Origin: Aedes albopictus | Lineage: Eukaryota; Arthropoda; Insecta; Diptera; Culicidae | Assembly: GCF_035046485.1 (NCBI RefSeq) | Contig: NC_085138.1 | Coordinates: 10,389,823 to 10,453,822, forward strand | DNA length: 64,000 bases | Reading direction: 5' to 3' | Part shown: in pieces, positions 24,685 to 36,345 of the stretch | Position numbering within the stretch: the stretch's first letter is position 1 | Layout of the letters: every line of letters starts with the position of its first letter | Position numbers and translations under genes: made by a program | Notes under the pieces: generated by a model | The model's database searches: none | The model's input: only the letters and a program-made list of their open reading frames with translations | What the model was told of the DNA's origin: nothing

Positions 24685-25202
24685 TCAGTTTTGTATGCCG
24701 TAGTAGACGTATGCCTTGCACCAATCCATCGTATCATCTTCATTACTGCAGCACATCGGGAACACTATCGCTGATTTCGTCACCTTCGAACATCGTTGAC
24801 ACAGTTCGTTGACATCCTCCTGCAAAGGGATGAGAATGCAAATTATACACAATATAGACCATGAACTCGGGGTGCTTCCAGAAAAAAACACATTCTCGCT
24901 TTCTCTGCGGTGATACCTACATCTTCATAGCAGCGCCTGATGTGCAAATACTCGTCATCGAAATAGTCTCCGTAGTCGTTCTCCTCAGCCGATCGTTTGC
25001 GGTTGTGATGCGACAAGGGAGCAGGATCAACGCGATGATCACTGGACGAAATCGTTTGCTTGGATTTAGCAGCGTCTGAAGGTCTGGCGGAAACTTCAAC
25101 CGTCGAAACTAGTAAACAGATCAGCAACAGTACCCCTAGCAGTCGAACGGAAGCTCTAGGGAGGGTGTGGTGTACTTGTTTGACACAGCGACCTCCGCTT
25201 AT
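24685..25202 (-). CDS. secreted cysteine-rich prohormone-like protein, last two exons (5' partial)
   Basis: Exons (minus): 25202-24921 and 24819-24685 (stop TGA), joined in phase 0 across a 101-base intron (donor GTAGGT, acceptor CCTTTGCAG). The upstream acceptor is strong: a CT-rich tract ending CCGTAG at 25203. No ATG lies in this reading frame, so the start codon is in an unfound upstream exon. The reading contains a hydrophobic core VRLLGVLLLICLLVS (signal peptide). Then come a polar region with a dibasic NRKRS site and an acidic DYGDYFDDEY patch, and a C-terminal domain with six cysteines (CYED ... LCQRC ... PMCC ... DWC). This layout fits a processed neuropeptide-like or cysteine-knot-like secreted protein. 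I do not recognise the family and assign no function. The weakest point is the GTAGGT donor. Confidence 0.72.
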
Positions 25203-27965
25203 CTACGGAAAGAGATGGGAGAGAGAAACGGACAAAATTGAGATTGGTATGCATAATAAAAACAATTCCCTGGTAATTAATTTCGAATCACTTGTTTGTA
25301 AACGGAACAAGATGGATTTGCCTTGTCTAGAGCGCCGGTATCAGCCAACGGCTGGATGCAACCGCACGAATAAATGAAAACAATAACAAATCGGCAACAT
25401 CAGGAGACGGCACGCTCAGTATTATCTAGGACGTGGCCAGGTGAGTAGCATGTCTCGAAGGATCGTTAGTCACCTGTTGCCTTTTGACCAATTGTTCGAA
25501 TTACTGCGCTTATTAGTGTGATTTATGAGCCATAAAATCGTTATACAGCGCCAATATAAATCTCTCTGGAGATAGCGGCTTGTTTGCACTTTGCAGCTGA
25601 CGGTTTGCGCAAGCATCATATGATCCGGTCGGTAAGATGGACTTCAGCCTACATGAACGTGAGCAACCGCCGTTGCACGGGATAATCTCGTGATGAAAGT
25701 GCAATGCATGTGGTGAAATGACGTTTATTGGTTGTGAAATAACTGACGTTTGCATATTTGCATATGGTTTGAACGGCCTGGCAATACCCCTTTCACTGTT
25801 ACCACGTGGTAACTCAAAACAAAAACACGCTGCCATGTCGGACGGCATGGTGTTGTCCCGATAAGTGCCTCCTAACGGCGTAAACTTGACACACTTAGCG
25901 ATGAATGACCAGCTGTTGGAAGGGAACGGACTGTAGCCAAGAGCGCGCGATTCTTCTTCTGCAAAGTAAATTCCACAAAATTCGGCTCGTAAATTTTATG
26001 CCTCTGTATGAGTCTCGGCTATCAGTATCAATTGCATCATTCATCGTCATCATCTGCTTATTTGCGACCGAGTCTCTTATGAGTCGATGTTCTCTTGAAC
26101 GAATCATGCGGAGCGACCAGCTAGAACCAGCCAAATCGTTCGGTAACCGAGGGGGTTTGTTACTAACGGGCAGGTCAGTCGAATGTTTTGGCGGTGAGTG
26201 GAAATTTCTGCATTGAGGTACTACAACATCCAATGGCTTTGCCCGAGGAATGTTAGTACCATCTGTGGAGCAAACATCACGAGAAATCTCATGACGTTGT
26301 GGATGCGTTGGTTCCTGTCTTATGATATGATTCAAACGAAACTTGTCAATTTGGCCACACTCATCAGTTGATAAGCGTTGACACCTGCAATGGATAAGAT
26401 CGCAATGCTGTGGTTATCACAGCGCACGTGTCACCGGGATTCCACAAGGTATCGCAGATTGGCGCGGAAGCAGTCATATCTTTAGAGTACAAAGGGAGTG
26501 CATGATGAGCTGTTCACATCGTGACTAGATTATGTCCTGCAATAGTAAACTGTGTGTGACAAGGCTCCGTCTAAGAATAGACAGGAAGGGCGTCTGTCAA
26601 AACACACTATCAATAGTAGTGACGGCTAAGAGAAATCAAGAAATTTCAACTGGCTGATACTGGAACGAGTAGTGTGAGATAGTAATCGTCTATCATTGCA
26701 CTACTGAATCAAGTAGACCCTGTTAATACCGTCCAGCGATGTAACTTTGCTTGGCAACAGTATGAGAAAAGCAGTGCGCTTGATGTCTCGTTTACGGCTC
26801 AAAGATGGCCATCATACCGTTGGTTCATTCGCGTGGTACCGGCAAACTGGAAAATTTATAAACAATTTTGCCGAAAGGCAGTTAGGTGCATACTTTGTAT
26901 TAGAAACGAGCACATTTTAGACTCTACATCAAATGGCAAACAACATATCCTACGTCAATTGGCGATCGCCTGATTGAAATTGTTTATAAATAAGCAATAA
27001 CATCCTGGTTCCTATCTTTTAGATGAATTTGCAAGGTGAAGAAGGTCCATGAAAATATATCAGTTGAAAACTGAATACCATGTAATGATTAAGAAAAATA
27101 AGTTATAATTTTGAAGACCTACGACTTAAATATCACAGGATCTAAAAAAATCTGAACACTTCCACAAATGGGTGTTTCAAGTTTAACGGTATCCAAATTT
27201 TTTCATAAGGAATCTCATACCGAAAAAAAAAATAAAAAAAAATCAATAACATTTCGTACTTTAGGACTATTTTTTTGTTTAGAAATTTGATTTTTTTCTT
27301 CGAAACGAGAAATTATTTTATCCACAGTAAATAAAACTTTGTTGTTTATACAGGGTGTTTGCTTCCTGGCTGTACATATTTTAGGGGTAGCTAGAGGACC
27401 TCGAGTCATGAAAAAGTGCCCAAGGAACATGGGGTCGGAAATCACTGCTAAGTGAGTTATTCATAATTCGATGTTTTTAAAAACGCTAAATTTCAAAGAT
27501 CTGTAACTCGGCGATCTTTGATCAAAACGCAAAAGTTTTTTTATGAATCGAAAGCTTGAACCTTTGGGAATTTATGCTTCTTGGACAAAAACTTGATCAA
27601 AAGTCTTTTTCATTCATAAATTTTGAAATGTTTGTGGTGTAAGCCCACAAAACTGCTTCTTTTTTAGCTATTATTGATGTTATTTATAGGAAAATAAACT
27701 TAACTTGAAAAGTGTTCTTCTACAAAAGGTTGTTTATGAAATTTTCTAACAATCTCTCTTTGGGACCAACATTGAATGATTTGTAGTTTAGCCACAATAG
27801 TTAATTAAAAGTTGTGTAGAAAAGTCATCGAATTGCGAAAATCATCGCACCGATTTCACTGAACCGTGCTTTGGCAGCACTTCCCTTTTGGTACTCAGAC
27901 GTACTCTCCCGAAAGGCAGTCAAGAGAAGCAAAGGCCAACCCGCACACCAATCGAACGCTTGTCA
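25203..27965. other. upstream/intergenic, no gene defined
   Basis: Should contain the missing first exon of the minus-strand peptide gene, or the intron leading to it, but no ATG-plus-donor exon could be singled out. Frames at 25513-25848 and 25895-26335 (minus) show no recognisable domain. From 27346 a TACAGGGTGTTTGCTTCCTG string looks like one end of an inverted-repeat element, but no partner end was found. Confidence 0.35.
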
Positions 27966-28052
27966 CACGACCAACCAACTCACTCAGATTGGTGCTATGT
28001 GTAATCGTGTATGATAAACATTGCACCAATCTGAGCGAGTTGGTCGTTCGTG
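27966..28052. ncRNA. pre-miRNA-like hairpin candidate
   Basis: A 26-base stem (27974-27999 with 28019-28044) has two internal mismatches (27982/28036 and 27996/28022) around a 19-base loop. A lower stem extends to 27966/28052 with two more mispairs. Total 87 bases, about 34 paired positions: the size and imperfection of an animal miRNA precursor. Arm sequences include CACTCAGATTGGTGCTATG (5') and GCACCAATCTGAGCGAG (3'). They match no miRNA I recall. It lies in a GC-richer, non-repetitive island (27870-28330). Transcription strand unknown; a small decayed foldback is the main alternative. Confidence 0.45.
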
Positions 28053-28559
28053 CGGAAAGTTGGCGTAGTATGTAAATTGCTCAACGCCGTGGTTATCGTG
28101 CATGCGAGTAATGCGCGTGCCTTAGAAAGCCGCATCGAATCCCCGCTAGGGAGGATACGGTGACGCGGCGACTGTGTGGCAAAGGAAGCGCACATAATTG
28201 TAGCAAGTTAGTGCTAGCCGCAGCAGTACTAATGACGGCCGTGGTGAGACTGGTGAGAGGAGAGCAAATGGTGAACGAGCAACGCGGGGTGTTTAAAATC
28301 CTTTGCCGTTTTTGGATTCCTCGCACTCGCAGTCATACTGCGGTGCTGATCGGGTGGGGTGGTGTGCGCTGCCGAGTTTTATTAGTATTTTTTTTCGCAA
28401 AATTGTTAGAAATTAAAACCATTTAATGTTTTTTCTCTAAATTGAAGATAGATGCTCTGCGCTCATGAAAGTAAAAATGGGCTGACATGATAGGGTCTGT
28501 TTGATATGATGAGGAAGCAAGAATCATAGACGTGCTCAAATTTATCATTTTATTCTTGG
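28053..28559. other. GC-richer island, no gene assigned
   Basis: About 28080-28330 is GC-richer than its surroundings and could be a promoter or non-coding exon. Frames on both strands are open for 60-90 codons but have no recognisable domain. Confidence 0.35.
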
Positions 28560-29400
28560 GAACAAATAATACTGGGGGCAATTTGAAAGAGGATGGGATG
28601 TTGTAAAGGGTTACATGGATTTTTAGGAGATGTCAAGGTGCATTCCAGGGGATGTTGGGATTTTCTAAGATCATGTTGGGATTTTTATGGGATACTGCAA
28701 CTTGGGGCAGTTTGAGAGGCTGGGAATAGTTTGAGGATGTTTTGGGAGATGGGGTGCATCCCTGCCGGGGGTTTCTAAGGAAACTTAAGTGTTTTTATGA
28801 AATACTGAAGGCAGTTTGAAAAAGGCTGAAATGTTGAAACGAGTTTAAACGATTTTCATGTCGTGACACATTTCAAGTGACTGTGGGGATTTCTATTATT
28901 TTTTGCTTGTTTGTTTAAGATGATTCGGGCAGTTTAAAAAAGCTGGGATCCTTTGAGAGTATAATGGATGTTTAAAAGATGTCGAGGAGCATTCCAAATG
29001 TACTGGGAATTTGAAGAAAAAGTTAGGATTTTTATGCGATACGGGAACAGTTTGAAAAAGGTCTGTAAATTCGGAATTTTACGGTATGACGGTAAATTAT
29101 TTTAGGAATTTCTGGCAGATGTTAGGAAGCATTTTTAAATTGCTAGGATTTTTAAAACATTTTTTTGGCAGTTTAAAAAAGCTTTAATGCTGAAAAGAGT
29201 TTAATGGATTTATTAGTAGTTTAATGGAATTCAAGGGGGTAAGGGGAAAGAGGGGTTGGTATGGTGTCAGTTTGAAAATGGCTGGGATCTTTGAGAGTTT
29301 AAGGGATTTTTTGAAGATTTCGGGTGCATTCGAAAGGATGATGGAGATATCCAAGACAATTTTAGGACTTTTGAAGTTACTGGAAGCCATCAGGAAAAAG
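28560..29400 (+). repeat. degenerate repeat leading into the 121 bp array
   Basis: Loose repeats of GGGATTTTTATGGGATACTG, CAGTTTGAAAAAGCTGGGA and GGATGTTGGGATTTT type, with G over C asymmetry. This is the same vocabulary as the tandem array that follows, but too diverged for a fixed period. It probably represents the decayed edge of that array. Confidence 0.7.
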
Positions 29401-32400
29401 CTGGGAAGTTTTTAAGAATTTAATGATATCAGGAGAGTTTGAGCTACATTTCAAGGGATGTAGGAGATTCCTAAAGAAAATTTGGATTTTCATCAAATGC
29501 TAGGGGCATTATGAGAACTGGGAAAAGTTTTAGAGATTCTAGGAGATATCGAGGTTCTTTTCATGGAATGTTGGGGATTCCTGAGAAAACTTTGGATTTT
29601 TATGAAATGCTAGGGGCAAAATGAGGAAAGCTGAGAACTTGGAAAAAGTTTTAAGAATTTTAGGAGATTTCGAGATTCATTTTAAGGAATGTTGGTGATT
29701 GGTATGGAAACTTTGGATTTTTAAGAAATGCTAGGGGCAGTATGAGGAGATCTGAGAACTTGGAAAAAGTTTCAATGACTCTAGGAGATTTCGAGGTTCA
29801 TTTTAAGGAATGTTGGTGATTCATATGGAAACTTTGGATTTTTAAGAAATGCTAGGAGCAGTATGAGGAGAGCTGAGAACTTGGAAAAAGTTTTAGAGAT
29901 TTTAGAAGATTTCCAGGTTATTTTTAAGGAATGTTGGGGATTCATTAGGAAACTTTGGATTTTTAAGAACTGCTAGGGGCAGTATGAGAAGAGCTGAGAA
30001 CTTGGAAAAAGTTTTAAGGATTTTAGGAGATTTCGAGGCTCATTTTAAGGAATGTTGGTGATTCATATGAAAACTTTGAATTTTTAAGAAATGCTAGGGG
30101 CAGTATGAGGAAAGCTGAGAACTTGGAAAAAGTTTTAAGGATTTTAGGAGATTTCTAGGTTCATTTTAAGGAATGTTGGGGATTCATATGGAAACTTTGG
30201 ATTTTTAAGAAATGCTAGGGGCAGTATGAGGAGAGCTGAGAACTTGGAAAAAGTTTTAAGGATTTCAGGAGAGTTCGAGGTTCATTTCAAGGAATGTTGG
30301 GGATTCCTGAGGAAACTTTGAATTTTTATGAAATGCTAGAGGCAGTATGAGGAGATCTGAGAACTTGGAAAAAGTTTTAATGACTCTAGGAGATTTCGAG
30401 GTTCGTTTTAAGGAATGTTGGTGATTCATATGGAAACTTTGGATTTTTAAGAAATGCTAGGGGCAGTATGAGAAGAGCTGAGAACTTGGAAAAAGTTTTA
30501 AGGATTTTAAGAGATTTCGAGGCTCATTTTAAGGAATGTTGGTGATTCATATGAAAACTTTGAATTTTTAAGAAATGCTAGGGGCAGTATGAGGAAAGCT
30601 GAGAACTTGGAAAAAGTTTTAAGGATTTTAGGAGATTTCTAGGTTCATTTTAAGGAATGTTGGGGATTCATATGGAAACTTTGGATTTTTAAGAAATGCT
30701 AGGGGCAGTATGAGGAGAGCTGAGAACTTGGAAAAAGTTTTAAGGATTTCAGGAGAGTTCGAGGTTCATTTCAAGGAATGTTGGGGATTCCTGAGGAAAC
30801 TTTGAATTTTTATGAAATGCTAGAGGCAGTATGAGGAGATCTGAGAACTTGGAAAAAGTTTTAATGACTCTAGGAGATTTCGAGGTTCATTTTAAGGAAT
30901 GTTGGTGATTCATATGGAAACTTTGGATTTTTATGAAATGCTAGGGGCAGTATGAGGAGAGCTGAGAACTTGGAAAAAGTTTTAGAGATTTTAGAAGATT
31001 TCCAGGTTATTTTTAAGGAATGTTGGTGATTCATATGGAAACTTTGGATTTTTAAGAAATGCTAGGGGCAGTATGAGAAGAGCTGAGAACTTGGAAAAAG
31101 TTTTAAGGATTTTAAGAGATTTCGAGGCTCATTTTAAGGAATGTTGGTGATTCATATGAAAACTTTGAATTTTTAAGAAATGCTAGGGGCAGTATGAGGA
31201 AAGCTGAGAACTTGGAAAAAGTTTTAAGGATTTTAGGAGATTTCCAGGTTAATTTTAAGGAATGTTGGAGATTCATAAGGAAACTTTGAATTTTTATGAA
31301 ATGCTAGGGGCAGTATGAGGAAAGCTGAGAACTTGGAAAAAGTTTTAAGAATGTTAGGAGATTTCGAGGTTCATTTTAAGGAATGTTGGTGATTCATATG
31401 GAAACTTTGGATTTTTAAGAAATGCTAGGGGCAGTATGAGGAGAGCTGAGAACTTGGAAAAAGTTTTAGAGATTTTAGAAGATTTCCAGGTTATTTTTAA
31501 GGAATGTTGGGGATTCATTAGGAAACTTTGGATTTTTAAGAACTGCTAGGGGCAGTATGAGAAGAGCTGAGAACTTGGAAAAAGTTTTAAGGATTTTAAG
31601 AGATTTCGAGGCTCATTTTAAGGAATGTTGGTGATTCATATGAAAACTTTGAATTTTTAAGAAATGCTAGGGGCAGTATGAGGAAAGCTGAGAACTTGGA
31701 AAAAGTTTTAATGACTCTAGGAGATTTCGAGGTTCGTTTTAAGGAATGTTGGTGATTCATATGGAAACTTTGGATTTTTAAGAAATGCTAGGGGCAGTAT
31801 GAGGAGAGCTGAGAACTTGGAAAAAGTTTTAAGGATTTTAGGAGATTTCTAGGTTCATTTTAAGGAATGTTGGGGATTCATATGGAAACTTTGGATTTTT
31901 AAGAAATGCTAGGGGCAGTATGAGGAGAGCTGAGAACTTGGAAAAAGTTTTAAAGATTTCAGGAGAGTTCGAGGTTCATTTCAAGGAATGTTGGGGATTC
32001 CTGAGAAAACTTTGGATTTTTATGAAATGCTAGGGGCAGTATGAGGAAAGCTGAGAACTTGGAAAAAGTTTTAGAGATTTTAGAAGATTTCCAGGTTATT
32101 TTTAAGGAATGTTGGGGATTCATATGGAAACTTTGGATTTTTAAGAAATGCTAGGGGCAGTATGAGGAAAGCTGAGTACTTGGAAAAAGTTTTAGAGATT
32201 TTAGAAGATTTCCAGGTTATTTTTAAGGAATGTTGGGGATTCATATGGAAACTTTGGACTTTTATGAAATGCTAGAGGCAGTATGAGGAGATCTGAGAAC
32301 TTGGAAAAAGTTTTAATGACTCTAGGAGATTTCGAGGTTCATTTTAAGGAATGTTGGTGATTCATATGGAAACTTTGGATTTTTATGAAATGCTAGGGGC

Positions 32401-34000
32401 AGTATGAGGAAAGCTGAGAACTTGGAAAAAGTTTTAAGAATGTTAGGAGATTTCCAGGTTAATTTTAAGGAATGTTGGGGATTCCTGAGAAAACTTTGGA
32501 TTTTTATGAAATGCTAGGGGCAAAATGAGGAAAGCTGAGAACTTGGAAAAAGTTTTAGAGATTTTAGAAGATTTCCAGGTTATTTTTAAGGAATGTTGGG
32601 GATTCATATGGAAACTTTGGATTTTTATGAAATGCTAGGGGCAAAATGAGGAAAGCTGAGAACTTGGAAAAAGTTTTAAGGATTTTAGGAGATTTCCAGG
32701 TTCATTTTAAGGAATGTTGGAGATTCATAAGGAAACTTTGGATTTTTATGAAATACTAGGGGCAGTATGAGGAGAGCTGAGAACTTGGAATAAGTTTTAA
32801 GGTTTCTAAGAAATATCGAGTTTCATTATAAGGAATGTTGGGGATTCCTGAGAAAACTTTGGATTTTTATGAAATGCTAGGGACAAAATGAGGAAAGCTG
32901 AGAACTTGGAAAAAGTTTTAGAGATTTTAGAAGATTTCCAGGTTATTTTTAAGGAATGTTGGGGATTCATTAGGAAACTTTGGATTTTTAAGAACTGCTA
33001 GGGGCAGTATGAGAAGAGCTGAGAACTTGGAAAAAGTTTTAAGGATTTTAGGAGATTTCGAGGCTCATTTTAAAGAATGTTGGTGATTCATATGAAAACT
33101 TTGAATTTTTAAGAAATGCTAGGGGCAGTATGAGGAAAGCTGAGAACTTGGAAAAAGTTTTAAGGATTTTAAGAGATTTCTAGGTTCATTTTAAGGAATG
33201 TTGGGGATTCATATGGAAACTTTGGATTTTTAAGAAATGCTAGGGGCAGTATGAGAAGAGCTGAGAACTTGGAAAAAGTTTTAAGGATTTCAGGAGAGTT
33301 CGAGGTTCATTTCAAGGAATGTTTGGGATTCCTGGGGAAACTTTGAATTTTTATGAAATGCTAGGGGCAGTATGAGGAGATCTGAGAACTTGGAAAAAGT
33401 TTTAATGACTCTAGGAGATTTCGAGGTTCATTTTAAGGAATGTTGGTGATTCATATGGAAACTTTGGATTTTAATGAAATGATAGGGTCAGTATGAGGAA
33501 AGCTGAGAACTTGAAAAAAGTTAAAGAGTTCGTTTTAATGAATGTTGGGGATTCCTGAGGAAATTTTGGATTTTTATCACCTGCTAGGGGCAAAATGAGG
33601 AAAGCTGAGATCTTGGAAAAAATTTTAAGGATTTTAGGAGATTTCGAGGTTTATTTTAAGGAATGTTGAAGATTTATATGGAAACTTTGGATTTTAATGA
33701 AATGCTAGGGGCAGTATGAGGAGAGCTGAGAACTGGGAAAAAGTTTTAAGGATTTTAGGAGATTTTGAGGTTAATTTAAAGGAATGTTGGGGATTCATAA
33801 GGAAACTTTGGATTTTTTTGAAATGCTAGGAGCAGTGAATTTTATGAATTGCTAGGGCAGTATGAGGAGAGTTGAGAAAAAGTTTTAGGAATTCAAGGAG
33901 ATACCAAACTTTTTTCATAGAATGTTGGGGATTCACATGGAAACTTTGGATTTTCATCAAATGCTTAGGGCAATATGAGGAATGCTGGAAACATGGAAAA
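29401..34000 (+). repeat. 121 bp-period minisatellite with higher-order structure
   Basis: About 37 tandem units. Each contains GAGAACTTGGAAAAAGTTTT, AAGGAATGTTGG, GAAACTTTGGATTTTTA and AAATGCTAGGGGCAGTATGA. GAACTTGG recurs every 121 bases over long runs. Variant types can be told apart in the segment after GTTTT: A (ATGACTCTAGG), B (AGAGATTTTAGAAG), C (..CGAGGCTC), D (..TCTAGGTTC), E (GATTTCAGGAGAG). The order C-D-E-A recurs at about 30003-30366, 30487-30850 and 33028-33391. The strand is purine-rich and no unit carries a conserved open frame. It runs into the gap at 34001, so its true length is unknown. Confidence 0.95.
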
Positions 34001-34500
34001 NNNNNNNNNNNNNNNNNNNNNNNNNNNNNNNNNNNNNNNNNNNNNNNNNNNNNNNNNNNNNNNNNNNNNNNNNNNNNNNNNNNNNNNNNNNNNNNNNNNN
34101 NNNNNNNNNNNNNNNNNNNNNNNNNNNNNNNNNNNNNNNNNNNNNNNNNNNNNNNNNNNNNNNNNNNNNNNNNNNNNNNNNNNNNNNNNNNNNNNNNNNN
34201 NNNNNNNNNNNNNNNNNNNNNNNNNNNNNNNNNNNNNNNNNNNNNNNNNNNNNNNNNNNNNNNNNNNNNNNNNNNNNNNNNNNNNNNNNNNNNNNNNNNN
34301 NNNNNNNNNNNNNNNNNNNNNNNNNNNNNNNNNNNNNNNNNNNNNNNNNNNNNNNNNNNNNNNNNNNNNNNNNNNNNNNNNNNNNNNNNNNNNNNNNNNN
34401 NNNNNNNNNNNNNNNNNNNNNNNNNNNNNNNNNNNNNNNNNNNNNNNNNNNNNNNNNNNNNNNNNNNNNNNNNNNNNNNNNNNNNNNNNNNNNNNNNNNN
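34001..34500. other. assembly gap (500 N)
   Basis: A run of exactly 500 N, a conventional filler length, so the real distance is unknown. It sits at the end of the 121 bp array. All frames drawn through it are artefacts. Confidence 0.99.
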
Positions 34501-35130
34501 ATTTCCTAGGTATTTTTTTCAAGAATTCCTCTTAGGGTTCCTTCAGGGATCCTTCTAAGAATTTGGTAAAATGTTCCTCTATTAATGCTTTCAGTTATTA
34601 CTCTTACAAGAATTCCTCTAGAGTTTTCACTGTGATTCCTCTATTAGATTTCCCAATTAGGCAATTGGCCCTCTATAAATTTCCCGGAGGTCCCGCTTGA
34701 CATTTTTCCTGGGTTACCTCTTGGTATTTCTTTACGAAAATCCCTTTGCTTCTGAAATTCCTTTTGAAAATTATATTGGAAATTTTTCTGCAATTCATTT
34801 CTGATATGGTTCCTCCTTAAACTGCTCCTGATATTTCCCCAGTACTTTTTTGCAGGAATCCCTCCATGGATTTCTCAAGGAGATTTCTTCAAAGATTGCA
34901 ATGATTTTTTCAGAAAATGCTAATGAAATACCTCTAGAGATTTCTACGGAGATTGCAGTAAGGATTCTTTCAGAAATTACTTAAGGGATTTATCCGGAGC
35001 TCATGTAAAGGTTTTTGCAGAAACTACTGACGGGATCCCTTCCGGAATGTCATGAGGGTTACGTTCCGTATATCCTCGGGTAATTTTCCTTAAAATTTCC
35101 CCGAACGTTTCTTCAAAGATTCCAAAGAGC
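34501..35130 (-). repeat. degenerate C/T-rich repeat
   Basis: Loose repeats of AATTCCTCTAGAG, GATTTCTTCAAAGATT and TTCCTCCAGGGAT type. The C/T-rich strand is now on top, the opposite of the array on the other side of the gap. Confidence 0.65.
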
Positions 35131-35265
35131 CTAATCTTTGGAAATTAAAGTGGAAAGGCAGCGGAAACGTAGCCATTTCGGACAGTTTGAATGTCCATAC
35201 TTGTCAATCAGATGTTGGTTCATTTTCATTCGTTGACAGCTTAAGTTAGATGTTATGATTTAAAC

Positions 35266-35480
35266 GCGGCTTCGTGGCCGTGCGGCTAGAGGCGTCAGTC
35301 ATATAGGCGTTTCGTAAGCCTCGAAGTGTGGGTTCGATTCCCGCTCCAGTCGGGGAAAACTTTTCGTCAAACGGAAAATTCTCCACTGGGCCACTGGGTG
35401 TTATGTGTGTCATATGTAAGTGCTTGTCCAGTCTGTACAACCTCTGGTTGAAGACGGTGTAGTGTCTTTTTTTTATTTTA
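35266..35480 (+). mobile_element. tRNA-derived SINE, copy 1
   Basis: The head has an RNA polymerase III box A-like TGGCCGTGCGG (35275) and box B GGTTCGATTC (35331). A non-tRNA body follows (GGCCACTGGGTG, GTCTGTACAACCTCTGG, GAAGACGGTGTAGTGTC) and a T/A-rich tail. The same body words occur in the copies at 41023-41180 (minus) and 50896-51096 (plus). It resembles the tRNA-related SINEs known from Aedes (Feilai type), though the exact family was not confirmed. Confidence 0.8.
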
Positions 35481-35688
35481 AACTGCGCTAACCAGTGTCA
35501 ACTGTCTTCTATAGACCACAATTGCTATAAGCTAGGAGAAGGCTGTGTTCCAGTAGGGATGTTATGACTAGAAGGAAAAGAAATTAAAGATTTAATAGTT
35601 CTGCTGTAAAAAAGCACTGAATGTTAACTTTGCCAAATACCATTTTTTCTGTGCTTTTAACACCCTTTCGATGTTTTTACCACAAAAG

Positions 35689-35854
35689 GTTCGTTCAAAT
35701 ATTACGTAACGCAAAATTTGGCAATTTTTGACCCTATCCGCTATGCCTCCACCGCGTAACTATTTTTGAAAGAGAAATTTTAAAATTTTGTATGAAGCGT
35801 AACACAGTGCTGGACCCCCCCCCTCATTACCGTTACGTAATACTTGAACGAACC
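35689..35854. mobile_element. MITE with TTACGTAACG-type inverted ends
   Basis: Left GGTTCGTTCAAATATTACGT and right ACGTAATACTTGAACGAACC are inverted with one mismatch over 24 bases. The interior has a C-run. A related but distinct element is at 47921-48091. The inner ACGTAACG core is shared by both. Confidence 0.78.
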
Positions 35855-35958
35855 CAAAGCAGACCCTCCACACCTATCTCCGTCTCTAACGTGCTCAGAA
35901 CAACTCTTGATGAATAAAAAAATGATTTTAAAAAATGTCCCGATTTTGTCAGGTACCC

Positions 35959-36005
35959 GATTTTGTCAGCCCAAAATGCTACCAGGGGCTGACAAAATCG
36001 GGTCC
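35959..36005. repeat. short inverted repeat (element end remnant)
   Basis: GATTTTGTCAGCC and GGCTGACAAAATC form an almost perfect hairpin around a ~20-base spacer. A second direct CCCGATTTTGTCAG lies just upstream (35939). Probably the collapsed ends of a MITE. Confidence 0.6.
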
Positions 36006-36059
36006 TTACTGTAAAACATTTTGAAATACAGCAATTTTAAGGTGTACTCATAATTAACG

Positions 36060-36345
36060 ATACAGTCCTTAGATAAAAAAACCCGATTTAATCCACCTAT
36101 GGTGAACAGAACCCTTCTTACACTTATTAAAATTATTGTTGTATTATTTGTATTTAACATATTTAGTTTGTGTAATTGACCAAAAGTTCTAGAAAACATT
36201 GTGGATTTGGCACCTAGTGGATTGGTTTCCAAAATAGCATCATAGACCATGGACTAAACTACCAGAAATGCCAGACACCTCCTAGAATCTTGTATGGAAT
36301 GTTCAAAAAATAGCTTACATATTCTGGAATATTGTATCTTTTGTT
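36060..36345. repeat. leader segment of a composite repeat, copy 1
   Basis: Shares long identity with 55195-55455 (AATCCACCTATGGTGAACAG, ACACTTATTAAAAT, ACTACCAGAAATGCCAGACA, ATATTCTGGAATATTGT). In both places it precedes 185-base tandem units, so leader and tandem units look like one mobile or dispersed family. Confidence 0.75.

Noticed and set aside
25895..26335. 146-codon minus frame upstream of the peptide gene
   Set aside because: Composition like random translation, no domain or signal peptide, no link to the acceptor at 25203.
29401..34000. Possible CRISPR-like array of regular repeats
   Set aside because: Units of 121 bases are contiguous with no unique spacers, in a eukaryotic transposon context; this is a minisatellite.
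33872..34558. Long frames across 34001-34500
   Set aside because: Created by the run of N.
35266..35350. Possible tRNA gene
   Set aside because: Boxes A and B are present, but the fold cannot form a proper tRNA and the sequence runs on into a shared SINE body.
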